Origin: Erwinia persicina NBRC 102418
GTDB taxonomy: Bacteria; Pseudomonadota; Gammaproteobacteria; Enterobacterales; Enterobacteriaceae
NCBI RefSeq assembly: GCF_001571305.1
Contig: NZ_BCTN01000024.1
Span: 1-50,143, forward strand
Length of the DNA stretch: 50,143 nt
Direction: 5' to 3'
Both the position numbers and the translations under genes were made by a program. This document shows positions 36,911-50,143 of this stretch, one piece after another. The notes under the pieces were generated by a model. The model was not told the DNA's origin, did no database searches, and worked only from the letters and a program-made list of their open reading frames with translations. Every line of letters begins with the position of its first letter. Within the stretch, counting starts at the first letter, position 1.

Positions 36911-37162
36911 ATGGGTGGCATTACACTTCCACACTTGTTAATCATCGCCGTACTCGTTGTACTGCTGTTCGGCACCAAAAAGCTCCGTTCCCTGGGGTCT
37001 GATCTCGGTTCGTCCATCAAAGGCTTTAAAAAAGCGATGAGTGATGAAGACGACAAAGAGAAAGACAAAGCGAACGCTAACGATGCTGACTTTAATGCCA
37101 AACTGGCTGATCAACAGCATACAGAAGCAAAGAAAGAAGACGTCAAGAACGACAAGGTATAA
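36911..37162 (+). CDS. tatA: TatA, twin-arginine translocase pore subunit
   Basis: TatA oligomerises to let folded proteins cross the inner membrane. From ATG 36911 the protein has 83 residues. One N-terminal helix (about 5-20) is followed by the FGTKKL hinge, an amphipathic helix ([15 protein letters not shown]), and a charged Lys/Asp-rich tail. The E. coli protein is 89 residues. It is followed by tatB after 3 bases; the 119 bp gap after ubiB carries the likely tat promoter, with AGAGG before the ATG. Confidence 0.96.
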   Translation: MGGITLPHLLIIAVLVVLLFGTKKLRSLGSDLGSSIKGFKKAMSDEDDKEKDKANANDADFNAKLADQQHTEAKKEDVKNDKV

Positions 37163-37165
37163 ACC

Positions 37166-37699
37166 GTGTTCGACATAGGCTTTAGTGAACTGGTACTGGT
37201 CTTCGTTATTGGCCTGGTGGTGCTGGGCCCGCAGCGTTTACCCGTCGCAGTCAGAACGGTGATGGGCTGGATCCGCGCGCTGCGTTCCCTGGCAACCAGC
37301 GTTCAGAATGAACTGGCTCAGGAGCTGAAGATTCAGGAGCTGCAGGATGGCCTGAAGAAAATTGAACAGGCCAGCAAAGACAGCCTTTCTCCTGAGCTTA
37401 AAGCCTCGGTAGAGGAATTGAAGCAGACGGCCGATTCAATGAAACGCTCTTACCTGGGCGAAAATGAAAAAGCCGATGATGAAGCGCACACTATCCATAA
37501 TCCGTTAGTGAAAGATCCGCAGGAATCGCACGATGGTGTGACCCCTGCGGCGGCGGACCACCAGGCCAGTGCACCTGCACAGGCGCCGGTAACGGTCACC
37601 CAGTCTGCCTCTACACCTCCGCCGGAACCTCAGGAGCCGCCAGCGTCCACCGCTCCGCGTGCATCCGTACCCCCTGGACAACCAAGCGATGAACGATAA
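37166..37699 (+). CDS. tatB: TatB, twin-arginine translocase receptor subunit
   Basis: TatB binds TatC and the signal peptide in the substrate receptor. The 177-residue protein begins at GTG 37166, also used in E. coli, giving [20 protein letters not shown] with Glu8 in the first helix. An amphipathic helix, a coiled part to about residue 105, and a Pro/Ala/Thr-rich tail follow. It is separated from tatC by only 2 bases. Confidence 0.96.
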   Translation: MFDIGFSELVLVFVIGLVVLGPQRLPVAVRTVMGWIRALRSLATSVQNELAQELKIQELQDGLKKIEQASKDSLSPELKASVEELKQTADSMKRSYLGENEKADDEAHTIHNPLVKDPQESHDGVTPAAADHQASAPAQAPVTVTQSASTPPPEPQEPPASTAPRASVPPGQPSDER

Positions 37700-37701
37700 A
37701 C

Positions 37702-38463
37702 ATGGCTGTTGATGATACCCAACCGCTTATCAGTCATCTGATTGAGCTACGTAAGCGCCTGCTGAACAGCATCATCGCTGTTCTGGCCATTTTTTTGTGT
37801 CTGGTGTATTTCTCTAACGATATTTACCAGCTTGTCTCGGCCCCACTGATCAAACAGTTACCTGCCGGTGCCAGCATGATTGCCACGGATGTGGCCTCTC
37901 CGTTCTTTACGCCGATTAAGCTGACGATCATTGTTTCACTGTTCCTGTCAGTGCCAGTCATTCTTTACCAGGTCTGGGCCTTTGTCGCCCCTGCGCTGTA
38001 TCGTCATGAGCGCAAGCTGGTTATGCCACTGCTGTTTTCCAGTTCATTCCTATTCTACCTGGGGATGGCTTTCGCCTACTTTATTGTCTTCCCGCTGGCG
38101 TTTAGTTTCTTTTCCAAGACGGCGCCACAGGGGGTACAGATTGCCACCGACATTAATAACTATCTCGATTTTGTGATGACGTTATTTATGGCGTTTGGCG
38201 TGTCGTTTGAAGTACCGATTGCTATCGTACTGTTGTGCTGGACGGGGGTCACCACCCCGGAAGATCTGCGTGAGAAACGCCCGTATGTGCTGGTAGGGGC
38301 CTTTGTGGTTGGCATGTTGCTGACACCGCCGGATATCTTTTCCCAGACGCTGTTGGCCATTCCGATGTATTGCCTGTTTGAGGTGGGAGTGTTTGTTTCC
38401 CGTTTCTACGTGGGCAAAAACCGCCGCGATGAAGATGCAGAGCAGGACGCAGAATCAGAGTAA
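37702..38463 (+). CDS. tatC: TatC, twin-arginine translocase core subunit
   Basis: TatC is the six-helix protein that recognises the twin-arginine signal. The 253-residue protein has the N-terminal [11 protein letters not shown] segment, whose Glu contacts the twin arginines. The conserved [11 protein letters not shown] periplasmic cap and [13 protein letters not shown] helix are also present. The C-terminus is acidic ([10 protein letters not shown]). Length is close to E. coli TatC (258). Confidence 0.97.
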   Translation: MAVDDTQPLISHLIELRKRLLNSIIAVLAIFLCLVYFSNDIYQLVSAPLIKQLPAGASMIATDVASPFFTPIKLTIIVSLFLSVPVILYQVWAFVAPALYRHERKLVMPLLFSSSFLFYLGMAFAYFIVFPLAFSFFSKTAPQGVQIATDINNYLDFVMTLFMAFGVSFEVPIAIVLLCWTGVTTPEDLREKRPYVLVGAFVVGMLLTPPDIFSQTLLAIPMYCLFEVGVFVSRFYVGKNRRDEDAEQDAESE

Positions 38464-38506
38464 CGTTGCGCGAACGGCTGCCACGGCAAAACAGTTTGAA
38501 TTGATT

Positions 38507-38526
38507 AACCGCCCGTCAGGGCGGTT
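38507..38526. terminator. Hairpin between tatC and tatD
   Basis: AACCGCCC (38507-38514) and GGGCGGTT (38519-38526) form a perfect 8 bp stem without a T run. It may attenuate or stabilise the tatABC transcript before tatD rather than terminate it fully. Confidence 0.5.
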
Positions 38527-38543
38527 ACTGTATGGAAGAGACT

Positions 38544-39323
38544 ATGTTTGATATTGGTGTAAACCTGACCAGCACGCAGTTCGCAAAAGATCGTGAGAAG
38601 GTGGTTAAACGTGCGCGCGAGGCGGGTGTCACCGGCATGTTAATTGCGGGCACGAATGCGCTGGAAAGTCAGCAGGCCCGCAGTCTTGCGCAGCAGCACC
38701 CGGATTATTGCTGGTCAACGGCGGGTGTTCATCCTCATCATGCCAGCGAGTGGTCGGGGGAAACTGCCGCCACGCTGCGCCGGCTGGCTGAAAACGATCG
38801 GGTTGTCGCCATCGGTGAGTGTGGACTCGATTTCAACCGCAATTTCTCTGCGCCAGAGCAGCAGGAATATGCCTTTAATGCCCAGTTGGCCCTGGCGGCC
38901 GAGCTGTCGCTGCCGGTGTTCCTGCACTGTCGCGAAGCCCATGAACGGTTTATCGCCATCCTGGCGCCCTGGCTGCCTCAGTTGCCTGCCTCTGTACTGC
39001 ACTGTTTTACCGGAACACGCGAGGAGCTGGAGGCCTGTCTGGCAATGGGATTATCCATTGGCATTACCGGCTGGGTATGTGATGAGCGGCGGGGACAGGC
39101 CTTACGGGAGCTGATGCCGTTAATTCCGGCAGAGCGGCTGCTGCTGGAAACCGATGCGCCGTGGTTGCTGCCAAGAGATATGCATCCACGCCCGGCTTCA
39201 CGTCGCAATGAACCCTGCTTTTTACCGCATATTGTACAGCAGGTGGCGCTGTTGCGTGGGGAGGATGCCGGCGAACTGGCAGAACAAACGGCATTAAATG
39301 CGCGAAAACTGTTTCGCCTTTAA
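38544..39323 (+). CDS. tatD: TatD, metal-dependent deoxyribonuclease
   Basis: TatD is a TIM-barrel 3'-5' exonuclease linked to DNA repair; it is not needed for Tat transport despite its place. The 259-residue protein from ATG 38544 (GGAAGAG upstream) has [13 protein letters not shown] (metal-binding Glu), [11 protein letters not shown] and [10 protein letters not shown] (His residues), and [13 protein letters not shown] (Asp). The first HxH motif of the family is replaced by DIGVNL, as in E. coli TatD. The ATG four codons upstream (38532) is possible but lacks a good ribosome-binding site. Confidence 0.94.
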   Translation: MFDIGVNLTSTQFAKDREKVVKRAREAGVTGMLIAGTNALESQQARSLAQQHPDYCWSTAGVHPHHASEWSGETAATLRRLAENDRVVAIGECGLDFNRNFSAPEQQEYAFNAQLALAAELSLPVFLHCREAHERFIAILAPWLPQLPASVLHCFTGTREELEACLAMGLSIGITGWVCDERRGQALRELMPLIPAERLLLETDAPWLLPRDMHPRPASRRNEPCFLPHIVQQVALLRGEDAGELAEQTALNARKLFRL

Positions 39324-39371
39324 GCAGGTCAGAGGGGGCATGATTGCTCCCTGATCGCTTCCCGTTACAGC

Positions 39372-39860
39372 TTACAGCTTCTGGAACTGGCGGTTACCTA
39401 CGCTGCGAACCACCTGCTTATTGAGCAGATTCAGCAGCAGCATTGATCGTGCTTCACCATCGGGCTCGGTAAATATCGCTTTCAGTCCTTCAAACGCCCC
39501 TTCCGTAATAATCACGGCATCACCCGGCTGCGGCAGTTCAGTATCGGTAACGACTTTAATGGGATCATTCTGCAGGGCGGTAATCACATCTAAAGGCACA
39601 GTGGCGGGTTGATTACCGAAGCGGACAAAATGGCTGACGCCACGCGTTGCACTAATTGTCGTGGTATGAATAGATTCAGGGTCGAATTCAATGAACAGAT
39701 AATTAGGGAATAACGGCTCATCCACCCGGGTACGTTTGCCACGCACGGTTTTCTCTAAAGCAATCATCGGGCTCAGGCAGTGCACGGCCTGGCGCTCAAG
39801 ATGCTCCTTTGCCCGTAGCAGCTGACCTCGTTTGCAGTAAAGTAAATACCAGGATTCCAT
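39372..39860 (-). CDS. rfaH: RfaH, transcription antiterminator
   Basis: RfaH is a NusG paralogue that loads onto RNA polymerase at ops elements and raises expression of LPS core, capsule and other long operons. Its KOW domain refolds from alpha-helix to beta-barrel. From ATG 39860 it has 162 residues, as in E. coli. The N-terminal NGN domain ([41 protein letters not shown]) is followed by the KOW domain with [20 protein letters not shown]. The frame starting at 39875 adds five residues without similarity. Confidence 0.97.
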   Translation of the reverse strand: MESWYLLYCKRGQLLRAKEHLERQAVHCLSPMIALEKTVRGKRTRVDEPLFPNYLFIEFDPESIHTTTISATRGVSHFVRFGNQPATVPLDVITALQNDPIKVVTDTELPQPGDAVIITEGAFEGLKAIFTEPDGEARSMLLLNLLNKQVVRSVGNRQFQKL

Positions 39861-40215
39861 AACTTCGCTTTCCAATTATCTGGCCGATAAGGATATCAAA
39901 ATCGCTAAGATAGATATAGCGAGATTGGTGGTATCCGTCCGTTTTCACCTGCCGCCTTATTCATCTGGCCGCTGTCGGGATAACTTCAAATTAGCAGTAA
40001 TTATCGGATCGGGTAATAACCTTTTCATACGAATAAATAGTGCTTCCTAATCTGCGTCATAGCAACCGGCGGCTCTGATGGCTGAGATCCACCGGCTGCG
40101 CTGTCTGGCAGCAGGCAGATTGTTTTACTGTGGCTTAAACCTGGTAACAAAACTACCCCCCTGGCAGAGATCGGCACTATAATGGCCATCTCACTGACCG
40201 TACTGATGGAAAGTC
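39861..40215. other. Intergenic region between rfaH and ubiD, 355 bp
   Basis: These genes diverge, so the gap must hold the rfaH and ubiD promoters. It is AT-rich at 39880-40050. GAAAGTC near 40208 is a modest ribosome-binding site for ubiD. I see no conserved peptide, RNA structure or repeat in it. Confidence 0.6.
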
Positions 40216-41700
40216 ATGAAATACCACGACTTACGCGACTTCCTTTCTCTGCTTGAACAGCGTGGGGAATTAAAACGCATCAAACAAGAGATCGATCCCG
40301 ATCTGGAAATGACCGAAATTGCCGACCGCACGCTGCGAGCCGGCGGCCCTGCCTTGCTGTTTGAGAACCCAAAAGGTTACAGCATGCCGGTTCTGTGTAA
40401 TCTCTTTGGTACACCGGACCGCGTTGCGATGGGGATGGGCCAGGAGGATGTTAAAGCACTGCGTGACGTTGGCCGTCTGCTGGCATTCCTTAAAGAGCCT
40501 GAGCCTCCGCGTGGTTTCCGCGACTTCTTCGATAAAATGCCGCAGTGGAAGCAGGTGCTGAACATGCCGACGAAACGGCTGCGCAGTGCCCCCTGTCAGG
40601 AGCAAATCTGGCAGGGTGATGACGTTGATTTAAGTCGTATCCCGGTCATGAAATGCTGGCCGGATGATGCCGCCCCCCTGGTGACCTGGGGACTGACCGT
40701 CACCCGTGGGCCGCTGAAAGAACGACAGAACCTGGGGATCTACCGTCAGCAGGTGATTGGCAAAAACAAGTTAATCATGCGCTGGCTTTCCCATCGTGGC
40801 GGTGCGCTGGATTTCCAGGAGTGGTGCCAGCAGCACCCCGGAGAGCGTTTCCCCGTCTCTGTGGCTCTGGGGGCTGACCCGGCGACCATTCTGGCGGCAG
40901 TGACACCGGTACCCGATACGCTGTCTGAATATGCTTTCGCCGGTCTGCTGCGCGGGACTAAAACGGAAGTGGTGAAGTGTGTTTCCAACGACCTGGAAGT
41001 GCCCGCCAGCGCGGAAATCGTGCTGGAAGGGTATATTGAACCCGGTGAAATGGCCCCTGAAGGACCCTACGGTGACCACACCGGCTACTATAATGAAGTG
41101 GACAGCTTTCCGGTGTTTACCATCACGCATATTACCCAGCGCCGTGATGCGATTTATCACTCGACCTTCACCGGACGTCCACCGGATGAGCCTGCTGTCC
41201 TGGGCGTCGCGCTGAATGAAGTCTTTGTGCCGATCCTGCAAAAGCAGTTCCCGGAAATCGTGGATTTCTATCTGCCACCGGAAGGATGCTCCTACCGGCT
41301 TGCGGTTGTGACCATCAAGAAACAGTATGCCGGGCACGCTAAACGCGTCATGATGGGTGTCTGGTCGTTCCTGCGACAGTTTATGTACACTAAATTTGTT
41401 ATCGTTTGCGATGATGACATTAATGCACGCGACTGGAACGATGTTATCTGGGCAATCACCACGCGAATGGATCCGGCACGTGATACGGTACTGATAGAAA
41501 ATACGCCGATTGATTACCTGGATTTTGCGTCGCCGGTGTCTGGCCTTGGCTCAAAAATGGGGCTTGATGCCACCAATAAATGGCCGGGTGAAACCCAGCG
41601 CGAGTGGGGTACGCCGATCCGTAAGGATCCTGCCGTTACCGCACGCATTGATGCGATTTGGGATGAGTTAGGCATCTTGAGTGATACACCCGCGCGCTGA
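40216..41700 (+). CDS. ubiD: UbiD, 3-octaprenyl-4-hydroxybenzoate decarboxylase
   Basis: UbiD decarboxylates octaprenyl-hydroxybenzoate in ubiquinone synthesis using prenylated FMN supplied by UbiX. The 494-residue protein matches the E. coli length and is conserved throughout. Examples are [20 protein letters not shown] (cofactor and metal site) and [12 protein letters not shown], which carries the acid residue of the family's Glu-Arg-Glu network. It precedes fre by 45 bases, as in E. coli. Confidence 0.97.
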   Translation: MKYHDLRDFLSLLEQRGELKRIKQEIDPDLEMTEIADRTLRAGGPALLFENPKGYSMPVLCNLFGTPDRVAMGMGQEDVKALRDVGRLLAFLKEPEPPRGFRDFFDKMPQWKQVLNMPTKRLRSAPCQEQIWQGDDVDLSRIPVMKCWPDDAAPLVTWGLTVTRGPLKERQNLGIYRQQVIGKNKLIMRWLSHRGGALDFQEWCQQHPGERFPVSVALGADPATILAAVTPVPDTLSEYAFAGLLRGTKTEVVKCVSNDLEVPASAEIVLEGYIEPGEMAPEGPYGDHTGYYNEVDSFPVFTITHITQRRDAIYHSTFTGRPPDEPAVLGVALNEVFVPILQKQFPEIVDFYLPPEGCSYRLAVVTIKKQYAGHAKRVMMGVWSFLRQFMYTKFVIVCDDDINARDWNDVIWAITTRMDPARDTVLIENTPIDYLDFASPVSGLGSKMGLDATNKWPGETQREWGTPIRKDPAVTARIDAIWDELGILSDTPAR

Positions 41701-41745
41701 CGCGCAGGTGGTCAAATGATAATGACGACCCGACAGAGGGAACGC

Positions 41746-42447
41746 ATGACAACCTTAAGCTGTAAAGTGACCTCAGTAGAGGCGATTACCGATACCGTAT
41801 ACCGCGTAAGACTGATCCCGGAAGCTGATTTCAGCTTTAAAGCGGGTCAATATTTGATGGTCGTGATGGATGAGCGTGACAAGCGTCCGTTCTCTCTGGC
41901 TTCAACGCCCATGGAAAAAGATATCATTGAGCTGCACATTGGGGCCTCTGAACTGAACCTCTATGCCATGGCGGTGATGGAACGTATTCAGCGGCAGCGC
42001 GAGATCACCGTCGATATTCCTCACGGTGATGCCTGGCTGCGTGAAGAGAACGACCGCCCGCTGGTTCTGATTGCTGGCGGCACCGGCTTTTCCTACGCGC
42101 GCTCGATTCTGCTGACCGCACTGTCGCAGCAGCCCGATCGGCATATTGCGATCTACTGGGGCGGGCGTGAGTTGAAGCATCTGTACGATCTGGAAGAGCT
42201 GAACGCGCTGGCGATTAAACATCCTAATCTGAGTGTTATTCCGGTCGTTGAACAGCCTGAAGAGGGATTCACCGGTCGTAACGGTACGGTTCTGACCGCC
42301 GTAATGCAGGATTATGGATCTCTGGCCGATCACGATATCTATATTGCGGGTCGTTTCGAGATGGCAAAAATTGCCCGTGAGCGCTTTTGTGCTGAACGGG
42401 GTGCGCAGGAAGCCCGCATGTTTGGCGATGCGTTTGCCTTTATCTGA
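41746..42447 (+). CDS. fre: Fre, NAD(P)H-flavin reductase
   Basis: Fre reduces free riboflavin, FMN or FAD with NAD(P)H and supplies electrons for iron release and for radical regeneration of ribonucleotide reductase. The 233-residue protein from ATG 41746 (AGAGGG upstream) has the flavin-binding RPFSLASTP. The nucleotide-binding [14 protein letters not shown] and the C-terminal signature MFGDAFAFI follow. Upstream in-frame ATGs (41716, 41722) lack similarity to the family. Confidence 0.97.
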   Translation: MTTLSCKVTSVEAITDTVYRVRLIPEADFSFKAGQYLMVVMDERDKRPFSLASTPMEKDIIELHIGASELNLYAMAVMERIQRQREITVDIPHGDAWLREENDRPLVLIAGGTGFSYARSILLTALSQQPDRHIAIYWGGRELKHLYDLEELNALAIKHPNLSVIPVVEQPEEGFTGRNGTVLTAVMQDYGSLADHDIYIAGRFEMAKIARERFCAERGAQEARMFGDAFAFI

Positions 42448-42488
42448 CCGTCAGGGGCAGTCCCGCTGCCCCTGCGTTTCTCGTCAGC

Positions 42489-42513
42489 AAAAAAAACCGC
42501 CCCTGACAGGCGG
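42489..42513 (-). terminator. Terminator of the fadBA operon
   Basis: On the minus strand CCGCC and GGCGG (42509-42513/42497-42501) form the stem, followed by eight T. A second GC-rich hairpin (GGGGCAG/CTGCCCC near 42453-42472) on the fre side lacks a T run. Confidence 0.8.
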
Positions 42514-42547
42514 TAAGCACTTGCAATAATACTTCCAGATCAACGTA

Positions 42548-45908
<3,361 letters not shown>

Positions 45909-45936
45909 GTCTGTCTCCTGAGCCGCGATAAAGGGG

Positions 45937-45953
45937 ATCTGGTCGTACCAGAT
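45937..45953. promoter_or_regulatory. FadR operator of fadBA
   Basis: ATCTGGTCGTACCAGAT is, in reverse complement, ATCTGGTACGACCAGAT, which I recall as the FadR operator of E. coli fadBA. It lies 29 bases upstream of the fadB ATG, where bound FadR would block transcription until long-chain acyl-CoA releases it. It is also in the upstream region of the divergent pepQ. Confidence 0.88.
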
Positions 45954-46095
45954 GATCGTGAGTGTGGAATCCGTGTTAATTATTTGCAAACTATACGTTG
46001 TCGATTTGCAAACGAGATCACAACTGCGGCAAAACGGCATACCCCTGCTGGCTGTGGTAAGATGCCGACAATTTCGTGATATCGGAGGCAGGATA

Positions 46096-47427
46096 ATGGA
46101 GTCACTGGTTACGCTTTATCAGCAGCATGTGAATACGTTACAGCAGCGAGCACAGCAGGTGCTGGCCCGGCACAATCTTGATGCCATGCTGATTCATTCC
46201 GGAGAATTACTGACGGTATTTCTCGACGATCACACTTACCCGTTTAAGGTAAACCCGCAGTTTAAAGCCTGGGTGCCGGTGACTCAGGTTCCGAACTGCT
46301 GGCTGTGGATCGACGGCGTGAATAAACCTAAGCTCTGGTTCTATTCACCGGTTGATTACTGGCATAACGTCGAGCCGTTGCCACACAGCTTCTGGACCGG
46401 TGAAATCGACATTATCCCACTGAAAAACGCCGATGAAATTGCACAGCAGCTCCCAGCGCAGCGGCAAAACGTTGCGTATATCGGCCCGGTTCCTGCGCGA
46501 GCGACTCAGCTTGGGCTAAAGGCCGAAGCGATTAACCCGCAGGGCGTGATCGACTTCCTGCATTACCATCGCGCTTATAAAACCGGTTATGAACTTTACT
46601 GTATGCGTCAGGCGCAGAAGACGGCCGTAACTGGCCACCGTGCCGCGAAGGAAGCCTTTCTGTCCGGGATGAGCGAGTTCGATATTAATGTTGCTTATCT
46701 CAGTGCCACCGGCCACCGGGATACGGATGTCCCCTACGGTAATATCGTTGCCCTTAATGAACATGCGGCGGTGTTGCACTACACCCGGCTTGACCAACAG
46801 CCTCCCGAGCAGCGCCGTAGCTTCCTGATTGATGCGGGCGCTGAATACAATGGCTATGCTGCCGACCTGACCCGTACCTATGCGGCCAGTGATAAAAGTG
46901 AATATGCGCAGCTTATCCACGATATGAACGCCGAAGAGCTGGCGTTAATCGCCACCCTGAAAGCGGGTGTCCGCTATACCGAGTATCATCAGCAGATGCA
47001 CTATCGTATTGCCAGCCTGCTGCTGAAGCATCAGCTGGTGCAGGGAATGAGTGCGGAAGCGATGATCAAAGAGGATCTGACCGGGCCGTTTATGCCACAC
47101 GGGCTCGGCCATCCGTTGGGGCTTCAGGTTCACGATGTCGCAGGCTTTATGCAGGATGATCGGGGAACCCATCTGGCTGCTCCCGGGCAGTATCCGTATC
47201 TGCGCTGTACCCGGATGTTAGAGCCGGGCATGGTGCTGACCATTGAACCGGGCATCTATTTCATCGACTCTTTGCTGGCACCCTGGCGTTCTGGTAAGTT
47301 CAGCCAGCACTTTGACTGGGCGAAAATTGATTCACTGAAGCCTTACGGCGGGATTCGAATTGAAGATAATGTGGTGATACAGACCAATGGTGTGGAAAAT
47401 ATGACACGCGATCTGCATCTGGCCTGA
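46096..47427 (+). CDS. pepQ: PepQ, Xaa-Pro dipeptidase (prolidase)
   Basis: PepQ hydrolyses dipeptides with C-terminal proline using two metal ions. From ATG 46096 (GGAGG upstream) the protein has 443 residues, as in E. coli. The pita-bread metal ligands are seen: two Asp in [17 protein letters not shown], His in [16 protein letters not shown], Glu in TIEPGIYF and Glu in [10 protein letters not shown]. It diverges from fadB, and its TGA overlaps the yigZ ATG. Confidence 0.97.
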   Translation: MESLVTLYQQHVNTLQQRAQQVLARHNLDAMLIHSGELLTVFLDDHTYPFKVNPQFKAWVPVTQVPNCWLWIDGVNKPKLWFYSPVDYWHNVEPLPHSFWTGEIDIIPLKNADEIAQQLPAQRQNVAYIGPVPARATQLGLKAEAINPQGVIDFLHYHRAYKTGYELYCMRQAQKTAVTGHRAAKEAFLSGMSEFDINVAYLSATGHRDTDVPYGNIVALNEHAAVLHYTRLDQQPPEQRRSFLIDAGAEYNGYAADLTRTYAASDKSEYAQLIHDMNAEELALIATLKAGVRYTEYHQQMHYRIASLLLKHQLVQGMSAEAMIKEDLTGPFMPHGLGHPLGLQVHDVAGFMQDDRGTHLAAPGQYPYLRCTRMLEPGMVLTIEPGIYFIDSLLAPWRSGKFSQHFDWAKIDSLKPYGGIRIEDNVVIQTNGVENMTRDLHLA

Positions 47428-48038
47428 TGGACGCTTACGATATTCCTGCTGAACTCTTCAGCTTCACCGAAGAGATTAAAAAAAGTCGTTTTATTACGCT
47501 GCTTACACATACCGAGGGCGTGGAGGCGGCGCGGGGCTTCGTTCAGCAGATGAAACAACAGCACCCCACAGCCCGGCATCACTGCTGGGCTTTCGTCGCT
47601 GGAGCCCCGGATGATTCTCAGCAGCTTGGGTTCTCTGACGACGGTGAACCTTCGGGTACGGCCGGTAAACCGATGCTGGCGCAGCTGATGGGTAACAACA
47701 TTGGCGAAATAACGGCGGTTGTCGTGCGCTATTATGGGGGTATCCAACTGGGTACCGGCGGGCTGGTCAAAGCTTACGGGGGTGGGGTGCAGCAGGCGCT
47801 GCGTTTACTCCCCCGCAAGATTAAAGTTCCTATGCTGCATTTCAGTCTCGTTTGTGATTATGCTCAGTTAGGGGATATTGAACGCATGGTGGCCCGTTTC
47901 GACGGCCAGGTACTCAATACGGATTTTTTGCAGAATATAACGCTTCACCTTGCTTTACCTCATGCGCAGGTGGCCGGGTTCAGACAAAATCTGTCAGACT
48001 TTAGCCGGGGCACTTTGCAATTAGCCTCGCTCAAATAA
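47427..48038 (+). CDS. yigZ: YigZ, IMPACT/YigZ family protein
   Basis: This 203-residue protein has the N-terminal UPF0029/IMPACT domain (KKSRFITLLTH, and DDGEPSGTAGKPML with the family core GEPSGTAG). A smaller ferredoxin-like domain follows. Function is not established; relation to the eukaryotic translation regulator IMPACT suggests a link to nucleic acid or translation. It is translationally coupled to pepQ and lies 28 bases before trkH. Confidence 0.94.
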   Translation: MDAYDIPAELFSFTEEIKKSRFITLLTHTEGVEAARGFVQQMKQQHPTARHHCWAFVAGAPDDSQQLGFSDDGEPSGTAGKPMLAQLMGNNIGEITAVVVRYYGGIQLGTGGLVKAYGGGVQQALRLLPRKIKVPMLHFSLVCDYAQLGDIERMVARFDGQVLNTDFLQNITLHLALPHAQVAGFRQNLSDFSRGTLQLASLK

Positions 48039-48066
48039 CACTTCATGTCAGGAAAGGAACGGCAGA

Positions 48067-49518
48067 ATGCATTTTCGCGCCATCACCCGCATAGTGGGTT
48101 TACTGGTCATCTTGTTCTCAGGCACCATGATCGTGCCCGGGCTGGTGGCATTGATTTACCGCGATGGGGCAGGGCGTGCATTCACTCAGACGTTTTTCAT
48201 GGCACTGATGATCGGCACCTTGTTGTGGTGGCCGAATCGTAAGAAGAAAAGTGAACTGAAGCCAAGGGAAGGTTTTCTGATTGTCGTCTTGTTCTGGACG
48301 GTGCTGGGCAGCGTTGGGGCGATGCCATTTATCTTTGCTGAGCAGCCTAACTTGTCCATTACGGATGCGTTCTTTGAGTCCTTCTCTGGCCTGACAACGA
48401 CCGGAGCGACCACGCTGGTAGGGCTGGACTCATTGCCAAAGGCGATTTTGTTTTACCGTCAGATGCTGCAATGGCTCGGGGGCATGGGGATCATCGTGCT
48501 CGCAGTAGCGATTTTACCGATTCTTGGCGTCGGCGGGATGCAGCTATACCGTGCTGAAATGCCCGGACCGCTTAAAGATAATAAGATGCGGCCACGCATT
48601 GCGGAAACAGCGAAAACGCTGTGGTTAATCTATGTATTGCTGACCGTCGCTTGTGCGCTTGCGCTATGGATGGCAGGAATGCCGATGTTTGATGCGATTG
48701 GCCATAGTTTCTCGACTATCGCGATTGGCGGTTTTTCCACCCATGACGCCAGCATTGGCTATTTCAACAGTCCGACGATCAATACCATTATCGCGATTTT
48801 CCTGCTGATTTCCGGCTGTAACTACGGCCTGCACTTTTCACTACTGAGTGGACGCAGTCTGCGTGTCTACTGGCGTGATCCTGAGTTTCGCATGTTTATT
48901 GGCGTACAGATTACCCTGGTGATCATCTGTACGCTGGTTCTGTGGTTCCATAATGTTTATAAGACTGGAATGGAAACGCTTAATCAGGCCTTCTTCCAGG
49001 TGGTCTCGATGGCCTCGACAGCAGGATTTACGACGGACAGTATTGCCCGCTGGCCTCTCTTCCTGCCGGTATTATTGCTTTGCTCAGCGTTTATTGGCGG
49101 CTGTGCGGGGTCAACCGGTGGTGGCTTGAAGGTCATCCGCATTCTGCTGTTATTTAAGCAGGGGTCGCGTGAGCTGAAGAGACTGGTGCATCCCAATGCG
49201 GTTTACACGATCAAGTTGGGCAACCGTGCTTTGCCCGAACGTATTCTTGAAGCGGTATGGGGATTCTTTTCCGCCTATGCGCTGGTGTTTATTCTCAGTA
49301 TGCTGGCGATTATCGCCACTGGGGTGGACGACTTCTCCGCTTTTGCAGCAGTCGCAGCAACGCTCAACAATCTCGGGCCGGGACTTGGGGTGGTCGCAGA
49401 CAACTTTACGTCAATGAATGATACTGCCAAATGGATACTGATTTTGACGATGCTGTTCGGGCGTCTAGAAGTCTTCACCTTATTAGTTCTGTTCACGCCA
49501 ACTTTCTGGCGTGAATGA
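48067..49518 (+). CDS. trkH: TrkH, potassium uptake channel subunit
   Basis: TrkH is the membrane pore of the Trk potassium system; its gating subunit TrkA is encoded elsewhere. The 483-residue protein has four repeated membrane-pore-membrane units. Selectivity-filter segments include [33 protein letters not shown] and LGPGLGVV. Its stop codon is 14 bases before the hemG ATG, so the two genes are co-transcribed. Confidence 0.97.
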   Translation: MHFRAITRIVGLLVILFSGTMIVPGLVALIYRDGAGRAFTQTFFMALMIGTLLWWPNRKKKSELKPREGFLIVVLFWTVLGSVGAMPFIFAEQPNLSITDAFFESFSGLTTTGATTLVGLDSLPKAILFYRQMLQWLGGMGIIVLAVAILPILGVGGMQLYRAEMPGPLKDNKMRPRIAETAKTLWLIYVLLTVACALALWMAGMPMFDAIGHSFSTIAIGGFSTHDASIGYFNSPTINTIIAIFLLISGCNYGLHFSLLSGRSLRVYWRDPEFRMFIGVQITLVIICTLVLWFHNVYKTGMETLNQAFFQVVSMASTAGFTTDSIARWPLFLPVLLLCSAFIGGCAGSTGGGLKVIRILLLFKQGSRELKRLVHPNAVYTIKLGNRALPERILEAVWGFFSAYALVFILSMLAIIATGVDDFSAFAAVAATLNNLGPGLGVVADNFTSMNDTAKWILILTMLFGRLEVFTLLVLFTPTFWRE

Positions 49519-49532
49519 GTGAGAGTAGAACA

Positions 49533-50069
49533 ATGAAAGCGTTAATCCTTTTTTCCAGCCGTGATGGCCAGACCCGTGAAATTGCGTTCTATATCGCTAA
49601 CCAGCTGAAGGAGACGCGGGTGTGCGATGTATTCGATATCCAGCTGGTTAAGGAGATTGACTGGTCACAGTACGATCGGGTGCTCATCGGTGCCTCTATT
49701 CGTTATGGGCACTTTCAGCCAGTGGTAGCGAAATTTGTCAAAACACACCTTACGGCGTTGCAGCAGCGCGTCAGTGGCTTCTACTCTGTTAACCTGACCG
49801 CACGTAAACCTGAGAAGCGTACGCCGCAGACCAATGCGTATACGCGTAAGTTTCTTTTGCAGTCTCCCTGGGAGCCTGACTGCTGCGCCGTATTCGCCGG
49901 TGCGCTGCGCTATCCTCGTTATGGTTTCTTTGACAAATTCATGATCAAACTGATTATGCGCATGACAAAGGGTGAGACGGACACCAGTAAAGAAGTGGAG
50001 TACACAGACTGGCAGCAGGTGACCCGTTTTGCCCATGAATTTGCTGATTTACCAGGCAAGTTGTCGTAA
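49533..50069 (+). CDS. hemG: HemG, menaquinone-dependent protoporphyrinogen IX oxidase
   Basis: HemG is a flavodoxin-like FMN enzyme at the inner membrane. It oxidises protoporphyrinogen IX to protoporphyrin IX and passes electrons to ubiquinone or menaquinone. From ATG 49533 the protein has 178 residues (181 in E. coli). The FMN phosphate loop [12 protein letters not shown] is at about 7-18. The long-chain insert [20 protein letters not shown] and the segment [20 protein letters not shown], which binds the membrane, are conserved. Confidence 0.97.
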   Translation: MKALILFSSRDGQTREIAFYIANQLKETRVCDVFDIQLVKEIDWSQYDRVLIGASIRYGHFQPVVAKFVKTHLTALQQRVSGFYSVNLTARKPEKRTPQTNAYTRKFLLQSPWEPDCCAVFAGALRYPRYGFFDKFMIKLIMRMTKGETDTSKEVEYTDWQQVTRFAHEFADLPGKLS

Positions 50070-50100
50070 AAAAAGACGCTTCGCTGAAAAATAACGCGCT

Positions 50101-50143
50101 CAGTCATTTTTTTGCAATAAACCCTTGTCACCCGCCCAGAACT
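50101..50143 (+). promoter_or_regulatory. Upstream part of a probable rRNA operon P1 promoter
   Basis: TTGTCA (50125-50130) equals the -35 hexamer of E. coli rrn P1 promoters. It is preceded by an A/T-rich block (CATTTTTTTGCAATAAA) placed like an UP element. The 13 bases after it end at the window edge, so the -10 box would lie just outside. In E. coli rrnA follows hemG directly. The promoter role is inferred from position and hexamer. Confidence 0.6.

Noticed and set aside
45909..46040. Upstream extension of FadB
   Set aside because: It covers the FadR operator and divergent promoter; the family start is at 45908.

Overview
The window is a stretch of core chromosome from a gamma-proteobacterium of the order Enterobacterales. 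Its gene order closely follows the Escherichia coli hemY-cyaA-uvrD-recQ-metE-ubiE-tatABC-fadBA-trkH-hemG segment, and the proteins are clear orthologues of the enteric ones. Local differences (glpTQ moved in beside yigL, no cyaY between cyaA and lptM, no rhtC, an interspersed palindromic element beside glmZ) and the general look of the sequence suggest Erwiniaceae (Erwinia or Pantoea). This assignment is an inference from gene order and protein similarity judged by eye.

Layout. 1-200: the terminator of what is probably the tRNA-Pro operon just outside the window, followed by a tRNA-Pro-derived repeat with a second, decayed terminator. 222-1492: a divergent flavodoxin-fold oxidoreductase and TetR regulator pair, the most accessory-looking part. 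1498-2100: the small RNA GlmZ with a sigma-54 promoter and three GlrR-type boxes, then a MITE-like palindromic repeat. 2161-6184: the haem operon hemCDXY (minus). 6477-14879: cyaA, lptM, dapF, yigA, xerC, yigB, uvrD (plus). 14966-16131: a probable CorL leader peptide and corA. 16183-23206: rarD, yigI, pldA, recQ, rhtB, pldB, yigL. 23323-27644: glpTQ, a DUF1456 gene and metR (minus). 27779-32001: metE, ysgA, udp. 32177-39323: rmuC, the ubiquinone genes ubiE-ubiJ-ubiB, the twin-arginine translocase tatABC, and tatD. 39372-42447: rfaH, ubiD, fre. 42548-45908: the fadBA beta-oxidation operon (minus). 46096-50069: pepQ, yigZ, trkH, hemG. The last 40 bases look like the upstream part of an rRNA operon P1 promoter.

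How the genes work together. Two haem steps bracket the window: hemC/hemD make uroporphyrinogen III and hemG oxidises protoporphyrinogen. The ubi genes supply quinone for respiration. hemG in E. coli also depends on the respiratory chain. glpT/glpQ import and release glycerol 3-phosphate, pldA/pldB degrade phospholipids, and fadBA oxidises the fatty acids released. cyaA makes cAMP, and CRP-type sites are visible at cyaA, glpT and udp. DNA maintenance is represented by xerC, uvrD (with a LexA-type box), recQ and rmuC.

I found no unknown multi-gene system. The observations most worth a second look are in non-coding DNA: the glmZ control region, the tRNA-Pro-derived repeat, the MITE-like element, the corA leader, and the absence of cyaY at its usual site.
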